Assembly: GCF_963666525.1 (NCBI RefSeq)
Contig: NZ_OY762905.1
Coordinates: forward strand, 4,195,501 to 4,259,500
DNA: 64,000 nucleotides
Reading direction: 5' to 3'
DNA from: an uncultured Cohaesibacter sp.
GTDB lineage: Bacteria > Pseudomonadota > Alphaproteobacteria > Rhizobiales > Cohaesibacteraceae
Each line of letters begins with the position of its first letter. Within the stretch, counting starts at the first letter, position 1. The notes under the pieces are model-generated. The model did not search any database. It had not been told where the DNA came from and worked only from the letters and a program-made list of their open reading frames with translations. A program made the position numbers and the translations under genes. This document shows, piece by piece, positions 7,665-16,870 of the stretch.

Positions 7665-10370
7665 ATGTCTGTTACCAATGCCGAAGAGCTTGATCGTCAC
7701 ATTGCCCGCGTCAAGGCCGCGCAATTGAAATTTGCAAGCTTCTCCCAGGAACAAGTTGATCGTATTTTCCGCCAGGCTGCTTTTGCTGCTGCCAATGCGC
7801 GCATTCCGCTCGCAATGATGGCCGCCGAAGAAACCGGTATGGGTGTCGTTGAAGACAAGGTGATCAAGAACCACTTTGCTTCCGAGTACATCTACAACAA
7901 ATACAAGGACACCCTGACGTGCGGTATCCTTGAAGAGGATGAGTTGGGCGGTACGATTACCATTGCCGAGCCTGTTGGCGTCATTTGCGGCATCGTGCCG
8001 ACGACCAACCCGACCTCTACGGCCATCTTCAAGGCCCTGATTTCTCTCAAGACCCGCAACGGCATCATTTTCAGCCCGCATCCGCGCGCCAAGAAGGCGA
8101 CATGCGAGGCTGCCAGACTGGTTCTGGAAGCGGCCGTTGCTGCGGGCGCTCCCAAGGACATCATCGGCTGGATCGATGAACCGACCCTTGAGCTGTCCAA
8201 TGCCCTGATGCGCCATCCTGCCATCAACCTCATTCTGGCCACCGGTGGCCCGGGCATGGTCAAGGCTGCCTATTCGTCCGGCAAACCTGCCATCGGCGTG
8301 GGCGCGGGCAACGCCCCTGTGGTGATTGACGAGCATGCCGACATCAAGCGCGCCGTCTCTTCGATCCTGATGTCCAAGACCTTCGACAACGGCATGATCT
8401 GCGCATCCGAACAGGCTGTGGTGATCGTTGATGCCGTCTATGATGCTGTTCTTGAACGATTTTCCAAATATGGCGGCTGTATCCTGTCGCCAAAGCAGAC
8501 CGACGCCCTGCGCAAGACCGTCTTTCCGGATGGTCGCCTCAACAGCGAGATCGTCGGCCAGTCTGCCGCCAAAATTGCCGACTTGGCAGGCTTCGGCGTA
8601 CCACCCGAAACCAAGGTCCTGATGGCCGAGGTTGACGGTGTCGAAGACGAGCCTTTCGCGCACGAAAAGCTCTCTCCAACCATCGCCCTCTATCGCCGCA
8701 AGGATTACAAGGAAGCAGCCGACACTGCAGCCCGGCTGGTCGCTCTTGGTGGCATTGGGCACACCTCCGTTCTCTATACCGATCAGGACCGCTGTTCCGA
8801 TCGCGTCGAAGATTTCGGCAAGAGAATGAAGACCGCTCGCATTCTGGTCAACATGCCATCCTCGCAGGGCGGCATCGGCGATCTCTACAACTTCAATGTC
8901 GCGCCATCCCTCACACTCGGGTGCGGCTCATGGGGTGGTAACTCGATTTCTGAAAACGTGGGACCCAAGCATCTCATCAACAAGAAGATCGTAGCGAAGC
9001 GCGAGGAAAACATGCTTTGGCACAAGGTTCCGAAGTCCATCTACTTCCGTCGCGGATGTCTGGCCGAAGCATTCAAGGACCTCAAGGGCAAGAAACGGGC
9101 GATGATCGTCACCGACCGCTTCCTGTTCACCAACGGTTACGTTGATGAAGCCGTCCGTCTGCTCAAGGGGCAGGGGATTGATGTCGATATCTTTGCCGAT
9201 GTCGAGGCCGATCCGACCCTCTCGATTGTCCGCAAGGGCACCGAGAAATGCCGCGCTTTCAACCCTGACCTGATCATCGCCATCGGTGGCGGTTCGCCGA
9301 TGGATGCCGCAAAGATCATGTGGGTGATGTATGAGCATCCGGATGTCAGCTTCAAGGATCTGGCGTTGCGCTTCATGGACATTCGCAAGCGCATCTACAA
9401 GTTCCCCAAGATGGGCACCAAGGCAATGATGATTGCCATCCCGACCACCTCCGGTACTGGCTCGGAAGCCACTCCGTTTGCTGTGGTGACGGATGACGTC
9501 AGTGGCCAGAAATACCCGCTGGCCGACTATGAGCTGACGCCTGACATGGCAATCGTGGATGCCAACCTCGTCATGAACATGCCAAAGTCCCTTACGGCTT
9601 TCGGCGGTATTGATGCGGTCACGCATGCTCTTGAAGCCTATGTATCGGTCATGGCCAACGAATTCTCAGATGGTCAGGCCCTGATGGCCCTCAAGCTGCT
9701 CAAGGAAAACCTGCCGTCGGCCTATGAGAATGGCGCCAATGATCCGGTTGCCCGTGAGCATGTTCACAGCGGTGCAACCATTGCCGGGATCGCCTTTGCC
9801 AACGCCTTTCTCGGTGTCTGCCATTCCATGGCGCACAAGTTGGGCGCGGCCTTCCACCTGCCACATGGTCTGGCCAATGCGTTGCTGATTTCCAACGTCA
9901 TTCGCTATAACGCCACCAACAACCCGACCAAGCAGACGGCTTTCTCCCAGTATGACCGGCCCAAGGCACGGGCCCGTTATGCCGAGATCGCCCATCATCT
10001 GGGGTTGGGCGGTGAACGCACTCAGCACAAGGTCGAGAATCTGATTGCCTGGGTCGAGGAACTGAAAGCCGATCTCGAAATCCCGGCCAGCATTCAGGCT
10101 GCCGGTATTGCTGAAGCGGACTTCCTCGCCAAGATCGATGAAGTGGCCGTTGCTGCCTTTGATGATCAGTGCACCGGCGCCAACCCGCGCTTCCCGCTGA
10201 TCTCCGAACTCAAGCAGATCATGATGGACAGCTACTATGGCCGTCCGTTCATCGAGGCCTATGAGCGCGACGTGGCAAAGGCTGACGCAGTTGCAAAACC
10301 GGAACAGACCGCCAAGCCGCAAGGTGCCAGCGTTGTTTCCCTCAAGACGGAGAAAAAGAGACCCGCATAA
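7665..10370 (+). CDS. adhE: Bifunctional acetaldehyde-CoA / alcohol dehydrogenase AdhE
   Basis: AdhE reduces acetyl-CoA to acetaldehyde and then to ethanol, re-oxidising two NADH during fermentation. The 901-residue length matches the fused enzyme. The N-terminal aldehyde dehydrogenase half has FDNGMICASEQ with the catalytic Cys246, the same number as in E. coli. The C-terminal iron-dependent alcohol dehydrogenase half has AIGGGSPMDAAK, TTSGTGSEATPF and the metal-ligand region CHSMAHKLGAAFHLPHG. A Lys/Gln-rich C-terminal tail of about 25 residues follows. GGAG before ATG 7665 supports the start. The gene is transcribed alone, behind a structured leader and ahead of a strong terminator, and implies growth under oxygen limitation. 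AdhE normally forms long filaments called spirosomes. Confidence 0.97.
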   Translation: MSVTNAEELDRHIARVKAAQLKFASFSQEQVDRIFRQAAFAAANARIPLAMMAAEETGMGVVEDKVIKNHFASEYIYNKYKDTLTCGILEEDELGGTITIAEPVGVICGIVPTTNPTSTAIFKALISLKTRNGIIFSPHPRAKKATCEAARLVLEAAVAAGAPKDIIGWIDEPTLELSNALMRHPAINLILATGGPGMVKAAYSSGKPAIGVGAGNAPVVIDEHADIKRAVSSILMSKTFDNGMICASEQAVVIVDAVYDAVLERFSKYGGCILSPKQTDALRKTVFPDGRLNSEIVGQSAAKIADLAGFGVPPETKVLMAEVDGVEDEPFAHEKLSPTIALYRRKDYKEAADTAARLVALGGIGHTSVLYTDQDRCSDRVEDFGKRMKTARILVNMPSSQGGIGDLYNFNVAPSLTLGCGSWGGNSISENVGPKHLINKKIVAKREENMLWHKVPKSIYFRRGCLAEAFKDLKGKKRAMIVTDRFLFTNGYVDEAVRLLKGQGIDVDIFADVEADPTLSIVRKGTEKCRAFNPDLIIAIGGGSPMDAAKIMWVMYEHPDVSFKDLALRFMDIRKRIYKFPKMGTKAMMIAIPTTSGTGSEATPFAVVTDDVSGQKYPLADYELTPDMAIVDANLVMNMPKSLTAFGGIDAVTHALEAYVSVMANEFSDGQALMALKLLKENLPSAYENGANDPVAREHVHSGATIAGIAFANAFLGVCHSMAHKLGAAFHLPHGLANALLISNVIRYNATNNPTKQTAFSQYDRPKARARYAEIAHHLGLGGERTQHKVENLIAWVEELKADLEIPASIQAAGIAEADFLAKIDEVAVAAFDDQCTGANPRFPLISELKQIMMDSYYGRPFIEAYERDVAKADAVAKPEQTAKPQGASVVSLKTEKKRPA

Positions 10371-10564
10371 GAATAACAAGAATGGTGACGACCGGATGAG
10401 CCACTCGTGCTTGTCACTTCCACCCGCATGGGCGAGGGGTCCTTTCGGTCCGCCAGGTTCCAAAAAGCCTGCCCCAGGTAACTCACCGACAGGTCATGGT
10501 CGGTAGATGGTCAGAGTGAACGGGTCGGGCATTTGGGCCACAAGCAAAACTGATATCAAACTGA
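10371..10564 (+). other. Long 3' untranslated stretch between adhE and its terminator
   Basis: About 190 bases separate the adhE stop from its terminator, longer than needed. I see no credible gene. A CACCC-GCAT-GGGC element near 10422 resembles the CACCC-GTAT-GGGC hairpin tip in the adhE leader. The stretch may be a 3' UTR or the template of a 3'-derived small RNA; no known RNA family was recognised. Confidence 0.3.
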
Positions 10565-10596
10565 AAGCCCCGTAGGTCATGACGGGGCTTTTTTTT
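10565..10596 (+). terminator. Rho-independent terminator of adhE
   Basis: AAGCCCCGT (10565-10573) pairs perfectly with ACGGGGCTT (10582-10590) around an eight-base loop, and the right arm runs into eight T (10589-10596). Confidence 0.93.
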
Positions 10597-10666
10597 GCCC
10601 CCATGACGGTAACGGGAGGGGACCTATGCTGGCTTCCGGGCGCACCGGGCGGGCGCTTGCAAAGGA

Positions 10667-10692
10667 AAACCCGGATCACGAGACCCGGGTTT
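10667..10692 (-). terminator. Terminator of the minus-strand pectin operon
   Basis: Eight-base arms at 10667-10674 and 10685-10692 pair perfectly. Read on the minus strand the stem is followed by TTCCTTTG, a short pyrimidine-rich tail. It lies about 80 bases beyond the GH105 stop and faces the adhE terminator, as expected between convergent units. Confidence 0.65.
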
Positions 10693-10772
10693 GCAGTCGA
10701 CTGGCGCATGACCAGCAAATATTGTTTTTGGTGCAAGCCATGTAGGGGCTAACCGCAGGGCTTGAAGGTTGG

Positions 10773-11858
10773 CTATTTCTTCTCTCTGAGCAGCTTCTCC
10801 GCCGAGGCCATCATGAACGGGCCAACGCCCTTGACGTCGTCAGGTTTGATCATCTCGCCGACATAATAGGACGGCGTGCCTGTGCGGTAGTTGCCATCGA
10901 AGCCGCCAAGCCCTGCCACACAGACGATGTGGGGCAGAACCTGCGGATCACTGTCGATGACCAGCTGTTCCAGATAGGCGAGGCCCTTGAGGCCGACACG
11001 GACAAACTGGTCGCAGAGATCAGCGGCAAGCCCGAGGCGAGAGGCTTTCAACAGTGCGTAGCAGAACATGGCGCTTGCCGAGCTTTCCAGATAGTTGCCT
11101 TCCAGATCCGGCTGGTCGATCACCTGCAACCAGGCCCCCTTGTCCTGCTGCAGTTTGACAATCTCGGCGAGCAGCTTGACAGTGCGCTCGGCCAGTGGGC
11201 CCATTGCCTCTGTCCCCACCAGCTCGCAAATATCGACGAGGGCGACGGTCAACCAGCCAATGGCCCGGGCCCAGTGGGCAGGAGAAAGGCCGGTTTCCTT
11301 GTCAGACCAAGCCTGCTCGCGGGATTCGTCATAGCCATGGGCATAGAGCCCGTTCTGTCCGACGCTCATCAGCGTCAGCGCCTGTTCCATCTGGGACAAC
11401 GCATCGTTGACCATGGCTTCGTCGTTCGTCAACTGGCCATATTCGATCTGGAAAGGCAGCCCCATATAGAGGCCGTCGAGCCAGACCTGATGCGGGTAGC
11501 GCTGCTTGTGCCAGTAGTTGCCAGCCTTGGTCTTGGGGTGTGTCTCCAACTGGCTTGCTAGCGTCTGGCTGGCTTTCAGATAGCGTTCGTCACCGGTTTC
11601 CCTGTAAAGGAAGAGGAAGGCGCGTCCAGAGAGAATGTTGTCGATATTGTATTCTTCAAGCACATAGCCTGTCATCGCCCCGTCCGGGGCAACCTGCTTC
11701 TGCGCAAAGGAGATCAGGATGTCGAGCCAGCTTTTTTCGCCGGTGGCCTCATAAAGCGTGATCAGCCCCCGATACAGGCAACCGTCTTCATAACAGACGG
11801 GACCGCTCTTGTAGGCGCTATAGCTCTCTGCGTAATGGCGGAAATAGGAAGTCAACAT
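10773..11858 (-). CDS. Unsaturated rhamnogalacturonyl hydrolase, glycoside hydrolase family 105 (YteR/RhiN type)
   Basis: GH105 enzymes remove the 4,5-unsaturated galacturonic acid left at the non-reducing end of oligosaccharides after pectate or rhamnogalacturonan lyase action. The 361-residue protein has the (alpha/alpha)6-barrel signature HQVWLDGLYMGLPF, whose Asp128 corresponds to the catalytic Asp of YteR, and SPAHWARAIGWLTVALVDI. There is no signal peptide, so it is cytoplasmic. It is the last gene of the minus-strand operon, and its start overlaps the end of the GH28 gene by seven bases, indicating translational coupling. Context with GH28 and a sugar importer points to degradation of imported pectic oligosaccharides. 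Whether it prefers rhamnose- or glucuronate-linked substrates cannot be read from sequence. Confidence 0.88.
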   Translation of the reverse strand: MLTSYFRHYAESYSAYKSGPVCYEDGCLYRGLITLYEATGEKSWLDILISFAQKQVAPDGAMTGYVLEEYNIDNILSGRAFLFLYRETGDERYLKASQTLASQLETHPKTKAGNYWHKQRYPHQVWLDGLYMGLPFQIEYGQLTNDEAMVNDALSQMEQALTLMSVGQNGLYAHGYDESREQAWSDKETGLSPAHWARAIGWLTVALVDICELVGTEAMGPLAERTVKLLAEIVKLQQDKGAWLQVIDQPDLEGNYLESSASAMFCYALLKASRLGLAADLCDQFVRVGLKGLAYLEQLVIDSDPQVLPHIVCVAGLGGFDGNYRTGTPSYYVGEMIKPDDVKGVGPFMMASAEKLLREKK

Positions 11859-13384
11859 GTCTCTGCCTGTTCTTGTTCAGAGGAAAGTGGGAAAAATTCA
11901 TGCCCGTCGTGGAAATGCAATTCGGCGAATTCCGTCGTGAATCCAACGTGATGGCAAACCGGGACCTGGAGCGCCATGACCGGCACATCGCCTTCGAGAC
12001 TGTCATCGAAGCTGGCATGAACATTTTTGATGGAGATGGCGCGAATGGGCATTTCCGGCAGGCCATAGAAGGCCCCGATTGCAACGCGCACGTCGTGGAT
12101 GAAGAGATCGCTGATATCGATGTCGTGGATCGAGGGGGTGGAGGCGTCAACCGGATAGGGCTGCCGTGACTGCACCCATTCCGAGCGGCCATCATGGTCA
12201 CAGAAATAGAAGCAGTTGGCCACGATCGCCGAATGGACGCCCCGCATCACGATATTGTGGCAGCGGACATGCGCGATCTCGCCGCCGCGCCCGCGCCGGG
12301 TCTTGAGGCGCAAACCACGGTCGGTGCCGAGAAATTCGCAATGCTCGATGGTGACATGGCGCACCGAGCCACTCATCTCCGAGCCAATCACCACGGCGCC
12401 ATGCCCGCGTTCCATGTAGCAATGGCGCACGGTGATATTCTCGCAAGGCTTGAGATGGGCCGCCGCGCCGTCATCGGCGCGCTTGCAGGCTTTGATGGCA
12501 ATACAGTCGTCACCGACCGTGAAGTGGATGCCTTCCAGCAGAACGCCGTCGCAGCATTCCGGATCCAGGCCGTCGGTGTTGGGTGAATTGGGAGGGTTCT
12601 TGACCGCCAGCCCGACAAATTCGATGTCGCGGCAGTAGAGCGGATGGATTGTCCAGGATGGAGAGTTCTGCACGGTGATACCGGACACCGTTACGGCCTC
12701 ACACAGGTGCAGGAACAGGGTCCGTGCACGCCTTGCGCCATTGCGGCGTTCCTTCGGCCAGCTCCACCAGTCACCCTCGGCACCGGAGCCATCCAGCGTA
12801 CCCGAGCCGGTGATTTCGAGATTGACGCAACCGATGGCGGTGATGATGGACGCATAGCTGGCGTCGGGCAGTCCTTCCCATGACCCGAGCATCTTGCCGT
12901 CGCTCAGATGCGGCGGCAGAATGGGGATCTGGTCACGATCAGTAATGAATTTCAGCGTTGCCCCCGGTTCCAGATGCAAAGTCATGTCACTCTTGAGGAA
13001 TAGCGGGCCGGTGTGCCAGCAGCCACTGGGGATGGCCAGCGTCCCTCCGACAGGAACAGCGGCGAGCGCAGCTGCGATGGCAAGGGCATTGTTGGTGGAG
13101 TCGGGGCGGGCGCCAAAATCGGAAATGTCGATGCGTCCGGCACAGTCTGCCGTGGTAAAGGCAAACTGCTCTCCCGCATCTGTTTCGAAGACATAGCGTG
13201 TTGACGGGTCGAGACAGTCGAGAAACGTGATCACCCGGTCCGTTTCACCGGAGCGAACGATTTCCCCATTCCTGTAAAGCGTCCAGGCGCTCGCCTTCGG
13301 CAAGAAAAATCGGGATTTCCCATCCGGATTGAGACATAGCGCAACTGTTCGCGCGGTGATTGCCGACGCGGTGATAGTCATCAT
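11852..13384 (-). CDS. Polygalacturonase-like glycoside hydrolase family 28
   Basis: GH28 enzymes hydrolyse galacturonan or rhamnogalacturonan by inversion. The 510-residue parallel beta-helix protein carries the four family signatures: NTDGLDPE (catalytic Asp271), GDD (Asp292 and Asp293), GHG (His328) and RLK (359-361). A short N-terminal fibronectin-like beta domain (about 1-80) precedes the helix, as in exo-acting bacterial forms. No export signal is visible, so it probably works on imported oligomers with the coupled GH105 enzyme. The start at 13384 (adjacent ATG at 13381) is preferred to 13405 because GAGCGAG lies just upstream. About 200 bases with two hairpins separate it from the transporter ATPase gene, so its expression may be set separately from the importer. 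Confidence 0.9.
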   Translation of the reverse strand: MMTITASAITARTVALCLNPDGKSRFFLPKASAWTLYRNGEIVRSGETDRVITFLDCLDPSTRYVFETDAGEQFAFTTADCAGRIDISDFGARPDSTNNALAIAAALAAVPVGGTLAIPSGCWHTGPLFLKSDMTLHLEPGATLKFITDRDQIPILPPHLSDGKMLGSWEGLPDASYASIITAIGCVNLEITGSGTLDGSGAEGDWWSWPKERRNGARRARTLFLHLCEAVTVSGITVQNSPSWTIHPLYCRDIEFVGLAVKNPPNSPNTDGLDPECCDGVLLEGIHFTVGDDCIAIKACKRADDGAAAHLKPCENITVRHCYMERGHGAVVIGSEMSGSVRHVTIEHCEFLGTDRGLRLKTRRGRGGEIAHVRCHNIVMRGVHSAIVANCFYFCDHDGRSEWVQSRQPYPVDASTPSIHDIDISDLFIHDVRVAIGAFYGLPEMPIRAISIKNVHASFDDSLEGDVPVMALQVPVCHHVGFTTEFAELHFHDGHEFFPLSSEQEQAETC

Positions 13385-13501
13385 GAATTCTCGCTCATCT
13401 TGCAAAAAAGGGGCATCGGGCGAGGGGCGCCGTCCGATGCGGTCTAGTGCAGCAGGGCCGTTTCATTTGTCTTGGGCCAAAAGCCATTCTTAAGCCGGTA
13501 A

Positions 13502-13573
13502 GCCCCACCCGGTGGGAGGAGAGTCGACCGGGCGGGGCGACCGGACACCGCTGGCGACTGGGCTCGCCAGCGG
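13502..13573 (-). promoter_or_regulatory. Two intercistronic hairpins between transporter and glycosidase genes
   Basis: One stem pairs 13548-13557 with 13564-13573 (ten perfect pairs, six-base loop). A second pairs 13502-13512 with 13528-13538 with a single mismatch. Neither has a T run. They lie between the ABC ATPase stop and the GH28 start and could stabilise the upstream message or limit read-through into the glycosidase genes. Confidence 0.55.
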
Positions 13574-13586
13574 GGAATAACTCAGT

Positions 13587-14708
13587 TCAGCTCAGCGAAA
13601 TGTTCTTTCCGCTTACCCGGTCGAAGACATGGGCACGGGCCTCGTTGACCTTCAACGTCACCTTGGATCCGCGGACCTTGGAGGAATCGTATTCCTCGCC
13701 CGGCACGACCACGATCAGCGAATTGCCTTCCACATTGACGTGCAGATAGACTTCGTGACCCATGAACTCGAGGGCAGAGACTTCGCCGGTCAGGGTGTCG
13801 GGTGTGCCGTCATCCACCAGATGGAAGTGCTGCGGACGAATGCCGAAGGTTACCTCGCTGACATCGCCAGAGCTCTTGATGCGGGCAGCCAGACTTGCGT
13901 CCAGACTGATGGTCTGGGAACCGACCTTCAAGGTGTGGGCGCCGGTGCTCGACAACTCTGCCGGCATCAGGTTCATTTCCGGCGTGCCGATGAAGCCGGC
14001 CACGAAGGCATTGTCGGGCTTGTCGTAGAGGGTAACCGGATCGGCAACCTGCATGATGTGGCCTTCCTTCATGACGCAGATGCGATCGCCCATGGTCATG
14101 GCTTCGGTCTGGTCATGGGTCACATAGATGACGGTCGCCGGGCGGCCTTCTTCCTTGAGGCGACGGTGCAGATCGGTGATGCGGACGCGCATCGAGGCGC
14201 GCAGCTTGGCATCAAGGTTCGAAAGCGGTTCGTCGAACAGGAAGACTTCCGGCTTCTTGATGAGCGCACGGCCAAGGGCCACGCGCTGGGCCTGACCACC
14301 GGAAAGTTCCTTCGGCAGGCGTTCCAGCAGCTGACCGATTTCAAGGATGTCGGCCACTTCTGCCGTTGCAGCCTCGATCTCGTCTTTCGGGCGACCGGCC
14401 AGTCGCAGGCCGAAGGACAGGTTGTTCTTGACCTTCATGTGCGGGTAGAGCGCGTAGTTCTGGAACACCATGGCAATGCCGCGGCGACCCGGAGCCAGCG
14501 TGTTGACCACCTGATTGCCGATACGGATCTCGCCGCCGGTGACCGTCTCGAGCCCGGCAACCATGCGCAGGGTGGTGGATTTCGCACAGCCGGACGGGCC
14601 GACCAGCACCATGAACTCTCCGTCCTGAACATCTAGATCAATGCCGTGGACAGCCTCGAAGCCGTTGGGATAGCGTTTTACGAGTTTCTTAAGTTGAAGG
14701 TGTGCCAT
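13587..14708 (-). CDS. Sugar ABC transporter ATP-binding protein, MalK/UgpC family
   Basis: This subunit energises import of a carbohydrate through the two permeases encoded just upstream. The 373-residue protein has Walker A GPSGCAKST (37-45), the signature LSGGQAQRVALGRAL, Walker B VFLFDEPLSNLD, the switch THDQTEAM, and a C-terminal OB-fold regulatory domain (about 240-373). The Walker A motif has Ala42 where GCGKST is usual; this variant is known in UgpC homologues and keeps the essential Lys-Ser. It lies four bases after the permease gene and ahead of GH28 and GH105, so the likely cargo is pectic oligosaccharide. Such ATPases often serve several importers. The family is certain; the substrate is inferred from context. 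Confidence 0.93.
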   Translation of the reverse strand: MAHLQLKKLVKRYPNGFEAVHGIDLDVQDGEFMVLVGPSGCAKSTTLRMVAGLETVTGGEIRIGNQVVNTLAPGRRGIAMVFQNYALYPHMKVKNNLSFGLRLAGRPKDEIEAATAEVADILEIGQLLERLPKELSGGQAQRVALGRALIKKPEVFLFDEPLSNLDAKLRASMRVRITDLHRRLKEEGRPATVIYVTHDQTEAMTMGDRICVMKEGHIMQVADPVTLYDKPDNAFVAGFIGTPEMNLMPAELSSTGAHTLKVGSQTISLDASLAARIKSSGDVSEVTFGIRPQHFHLVDDGTPDTLTGEVSALEFMGHEVYLHVNVEGNSLIVVVPGEEYDSSKVRGSKVTLKVNEARAHVFDRVSGKNISLS

Positions 14709-14711
14709 GAT

Positions 14712-15614
14712 TTACCCTTTAACCCCTCCGGATGAGATGCCTTCGATGAAGTATTTCTGCGCCACGAAGAAGACAACCAACGCAGGTGTGATTGCGAGCA
14801 CGGACATTGCCAGGATCTGGTTCCAGTCAAAGGCTTCCGTCGTGTCGATGGATAGTTTCAGCGCCAGGGAGACAGGGAACTTGTCTACCGATGACAGATA
14901 GATGAGTGGGCCAAGGAAGTCGTTCATGGTCCACATGAACTGGAACAGGGCGACCGAGATCAGCGCCGGAGCCAGCAAGGGAGTGACGATGTACCACAGA
15001 GTCTGCAGGCTGTTGGCACCATCCACCCGGGCTGCTTCCTCCATGTCGCGGGGAATGCCTCGCAGGAACTGAACCAGCATGAAGGTGAAGAACGCATCCC
15101 CGGCAAGTGCCGAAGGCACCCACAGCGGCAGGAAGGTATCAAGCCAGCCCATGTCGCGGAACAGCAGATACTGCGGGATGCGGGTCACCACGTTCGGCAG
15201 CAGCAGGGTGGCGATGAGCAGCGAGAAGAAGACCTTCTTCATCGGGAACTCGAAGCGAGCAAAGCCGTAGGCCACCAGCGTGGCGCTGATGCATGTGCCC
15301 ACGGTCTTGGGCAGGATGATCAGGAAGGTGTTCCAGAAGAAATGCCCGAAGGTGTAGGGCGTGGACGTCTGCCATCCCTTGACATAGCCGCTGATGGTCG
15401 GCTCCTTTGGCCAAAAGCCGGGATTGGAGAAGATCTCCGAGTTGGTCTTGAAAGAGGCCCCGATCAGCCAGATCAGAGGATAGAGCATCACGAACCCGAC
15501 GACGATCAGCAGCACATAGCGGATCACGGAGTTGATCTTGTGGCGACGTGCGATCATCTGGTTGACGCGTTCCATCTCCTCGACAGTCGAAACATTTGTC
15601 GTTGCAATGGTCAT
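14712..15614 (-). CDS. Sugar ABC transporter permease, MalG family
   Basis: This inner-membrane subunit forms half of the carbohydrate channel. The 300-residue protein has six predicted membrane segments and the EAA loop EEAARVDGANSLQTLWYIV that contacts the ATPase, followed by the typical C-terminal helix. ATG 15614 is chosen because AAAGGAGCTG precedes it; a longer frame to 15653 would overlap the upstream permease by more than 30 bases. The upstream permease stops six bases before this start and the ATPase gene follows after three bases, giving a tight importer operon. It is likely to transport pectin-derived sugars together with its partner, judging from the adjacent GH28 and GH105 genes. 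Confidence 0.92.
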   Translation of the reverse strand: MTIATTNVSTVEEMERVNQMIARRHKINSVIRYVLLIVVGFVMLYPLIWLIGASFKTNSEIFSNPGFWPKEPTISGYVKGWQTSTPYTFGHFFWNTFLIILPKTVGTCISATLVAYGFARFEFPMKKVFFSLLIATLLLPNVVTRIPQYLLFRDMGWLDTFLPLWVPSALAGDAFFTFMLVQFLRGIPRDMEEAARVDGANSLQTLWYIVTPLLAPALISVALFQFMWTMNDFLGPLIYLSSVDKFPVSLALKLSIDTTEAFDWNQILAMSVLAITPALVVFFVAQKYFIEGISSGGVKG

Positions 15615-15619
15615 TGTGA

Positions 15620-16504
15620 TCAGCTCCTTTTGTCGCCAGCGTAATAGACCCACTTCTTGGAAGACCAGAAAGCGACAACGGTCAGGATCATGATCATGGT
15701 GAACAGGATCCAGGCGATCGCCGAGGCGTAGCCCATCTCGAAGTTCTTGAAGGCCTTGTCATAGATGTAGAGTGGCAACAGGTAGGTGGATTTCAGCGGG
15801 CCGCCGTTGGTGATGATGTAGGGGCCGTTGAATTCCTGAAAGGCCTGAACGCTCTGCATGATCAGGTTGAAGAAGATCACCGGAGTGATCAGCGGCAACG
15901 TGATATGGCGGAACACCTGCCACGGGTTGGCATTGTCCACGGCGGCGGCCTCGTAGAGCGACTTGTCGACGCCTTGCAGGGCGGCAAGGAAGATCACCAT
16001 AGCCGAGCCAAACTGCCAGCAGCGCAACAGCGTGATGGTGAACAACGCGTTGGTCGGATCGCCGAACCAGTTGACCGCCTCAAGGCCAAAGGCTTCCAGC
16101 ACCATGTTGACCAGACCCGTGTCGGCAAAGACATAACGCCACAGAACGGCAATCGCGATCGAGCCACCAAGGATGGACGGCACATAATAGGCGGTACGGA
16201 AGAAGTTGATGGCCTTCAGCTTGTAGTTCAGGATCACTGCGATGAACAGCGCGAAGACCAGTTTGAGCGGAACCGTCGAGAACACATAGATCAGGGTCAC
16301 CTTCAGTGACTTGTCAAAGGTGCGGTCCCGGGTGAACAACTTGGTGTAGTTGTCCAGACCAACCCATTCCGGCGAGCTCATCAGCGAATAGTCGGTGAAA
16401 CTCAGATAGAATGAGTAGGCAAAGGGAAAAGCCGTAAAGACCAGCAGCCCTATGATGTAGGGCGACAGGTAGGCAAGACCGAGATAGCGATTTTCGCCGC
16501 CCAA
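15620..16504 (-). CDS. Sugar ABC transporter permease, MalF/UgpA family
   Basis: This is the partner permease of the pectin-locus importer and the first gene of the minus-strand operon. The 294-residue protein has six membrane segments and the EAA loop YEAAAVDNANPWQVFRHITL. Translation seems to start at TTG 16504: GGAGG lies eight bases upstream, and a stop codon is in frame just before, with no ATG in between. A TTG start may lower translation. Unusually, no solute-binding protein gene precedes or follows it; most operons of this family start with one. The missing receptor must be encoded elsewhere or shared with another system. Confidence 0.92.
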   Translation of the reverse strand: MGGENRYLGLAYLSPYIIGLLVFTAFPFAYSFYLSFTDYSLMSSPEWVGLDNYTKLFTRDRTFDKSLKVTLIYVFSTVPLKLVFALFIAVILNYKLKAINFFRTAYYVPSILGGSIAIAVLWRYVFADTGLVNMVLEAFGLEAVNWFGDPTNALFTITLLRCWQFGSAMVIFLAALQGVDKSLYEAAAVDNANPWQVFRHITLPLITPVIFFNLIMQSVQAFQEFNGPYIITNGGPLKSTYLLPLYIYDKAFKNFEMGYASAIAWILFTMIMILTVVAFWSSKKWVYYAGDKRS

Positions 16505-16870
16505 GGCTCTATCCTCCCATTAGTGGTTTAACCAAGGATGATGGCCGCACGTGTGGCTCATCACCGTGAAGTGAGCTGTCCCGAACTGGAGTCCAACACT
16601 CCTCCCGACAGCAAGTCTATTCGAAACCTCCGGAAGAGTCTGGAGGCTTCGCCGAAATCCGAGAAGCATTACCAAAGGTCAAGGCACGAAAAGACAACTG
16701 CATATTGACATGTATATGTAGGATGTTCATTTTAGTGCACATCGTCGGGGTGAGATTGACGCCAACCCTTTCGATTTTACCACCAGAGGCAAGGGACCTC
16801 TTCTGATTTCCGCCAGTATTCTTGTTTCGCGCATATGATCATGACGTGAATGCGAATGGAATGAAGGATT
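16505..16870. promoter_or_regulatory. Divergent promoter region between the pectin operon and the AraC gene
   Basis: These 366 bases must hold promoters for both the minus-strand importer operon and the plus-strand AraC regulator. A consensus -35 hexamer TTGACA lies at 16705-16710 on the plus strand, next to the AT-rich run TGTATATGTAGG. No exact palindrome was seen, which suits AraC proteins, since they bind direct repeats. I could not define the operators. Confidence 0.5.

Noticed and set aside
10381-10560. Signal recognition particle RNA or 6S RNA downstream of adhE
   Set aside because: The conserved GGAAGCAGCC-type SRP loop and the 6S open-bubble pattern are not present.
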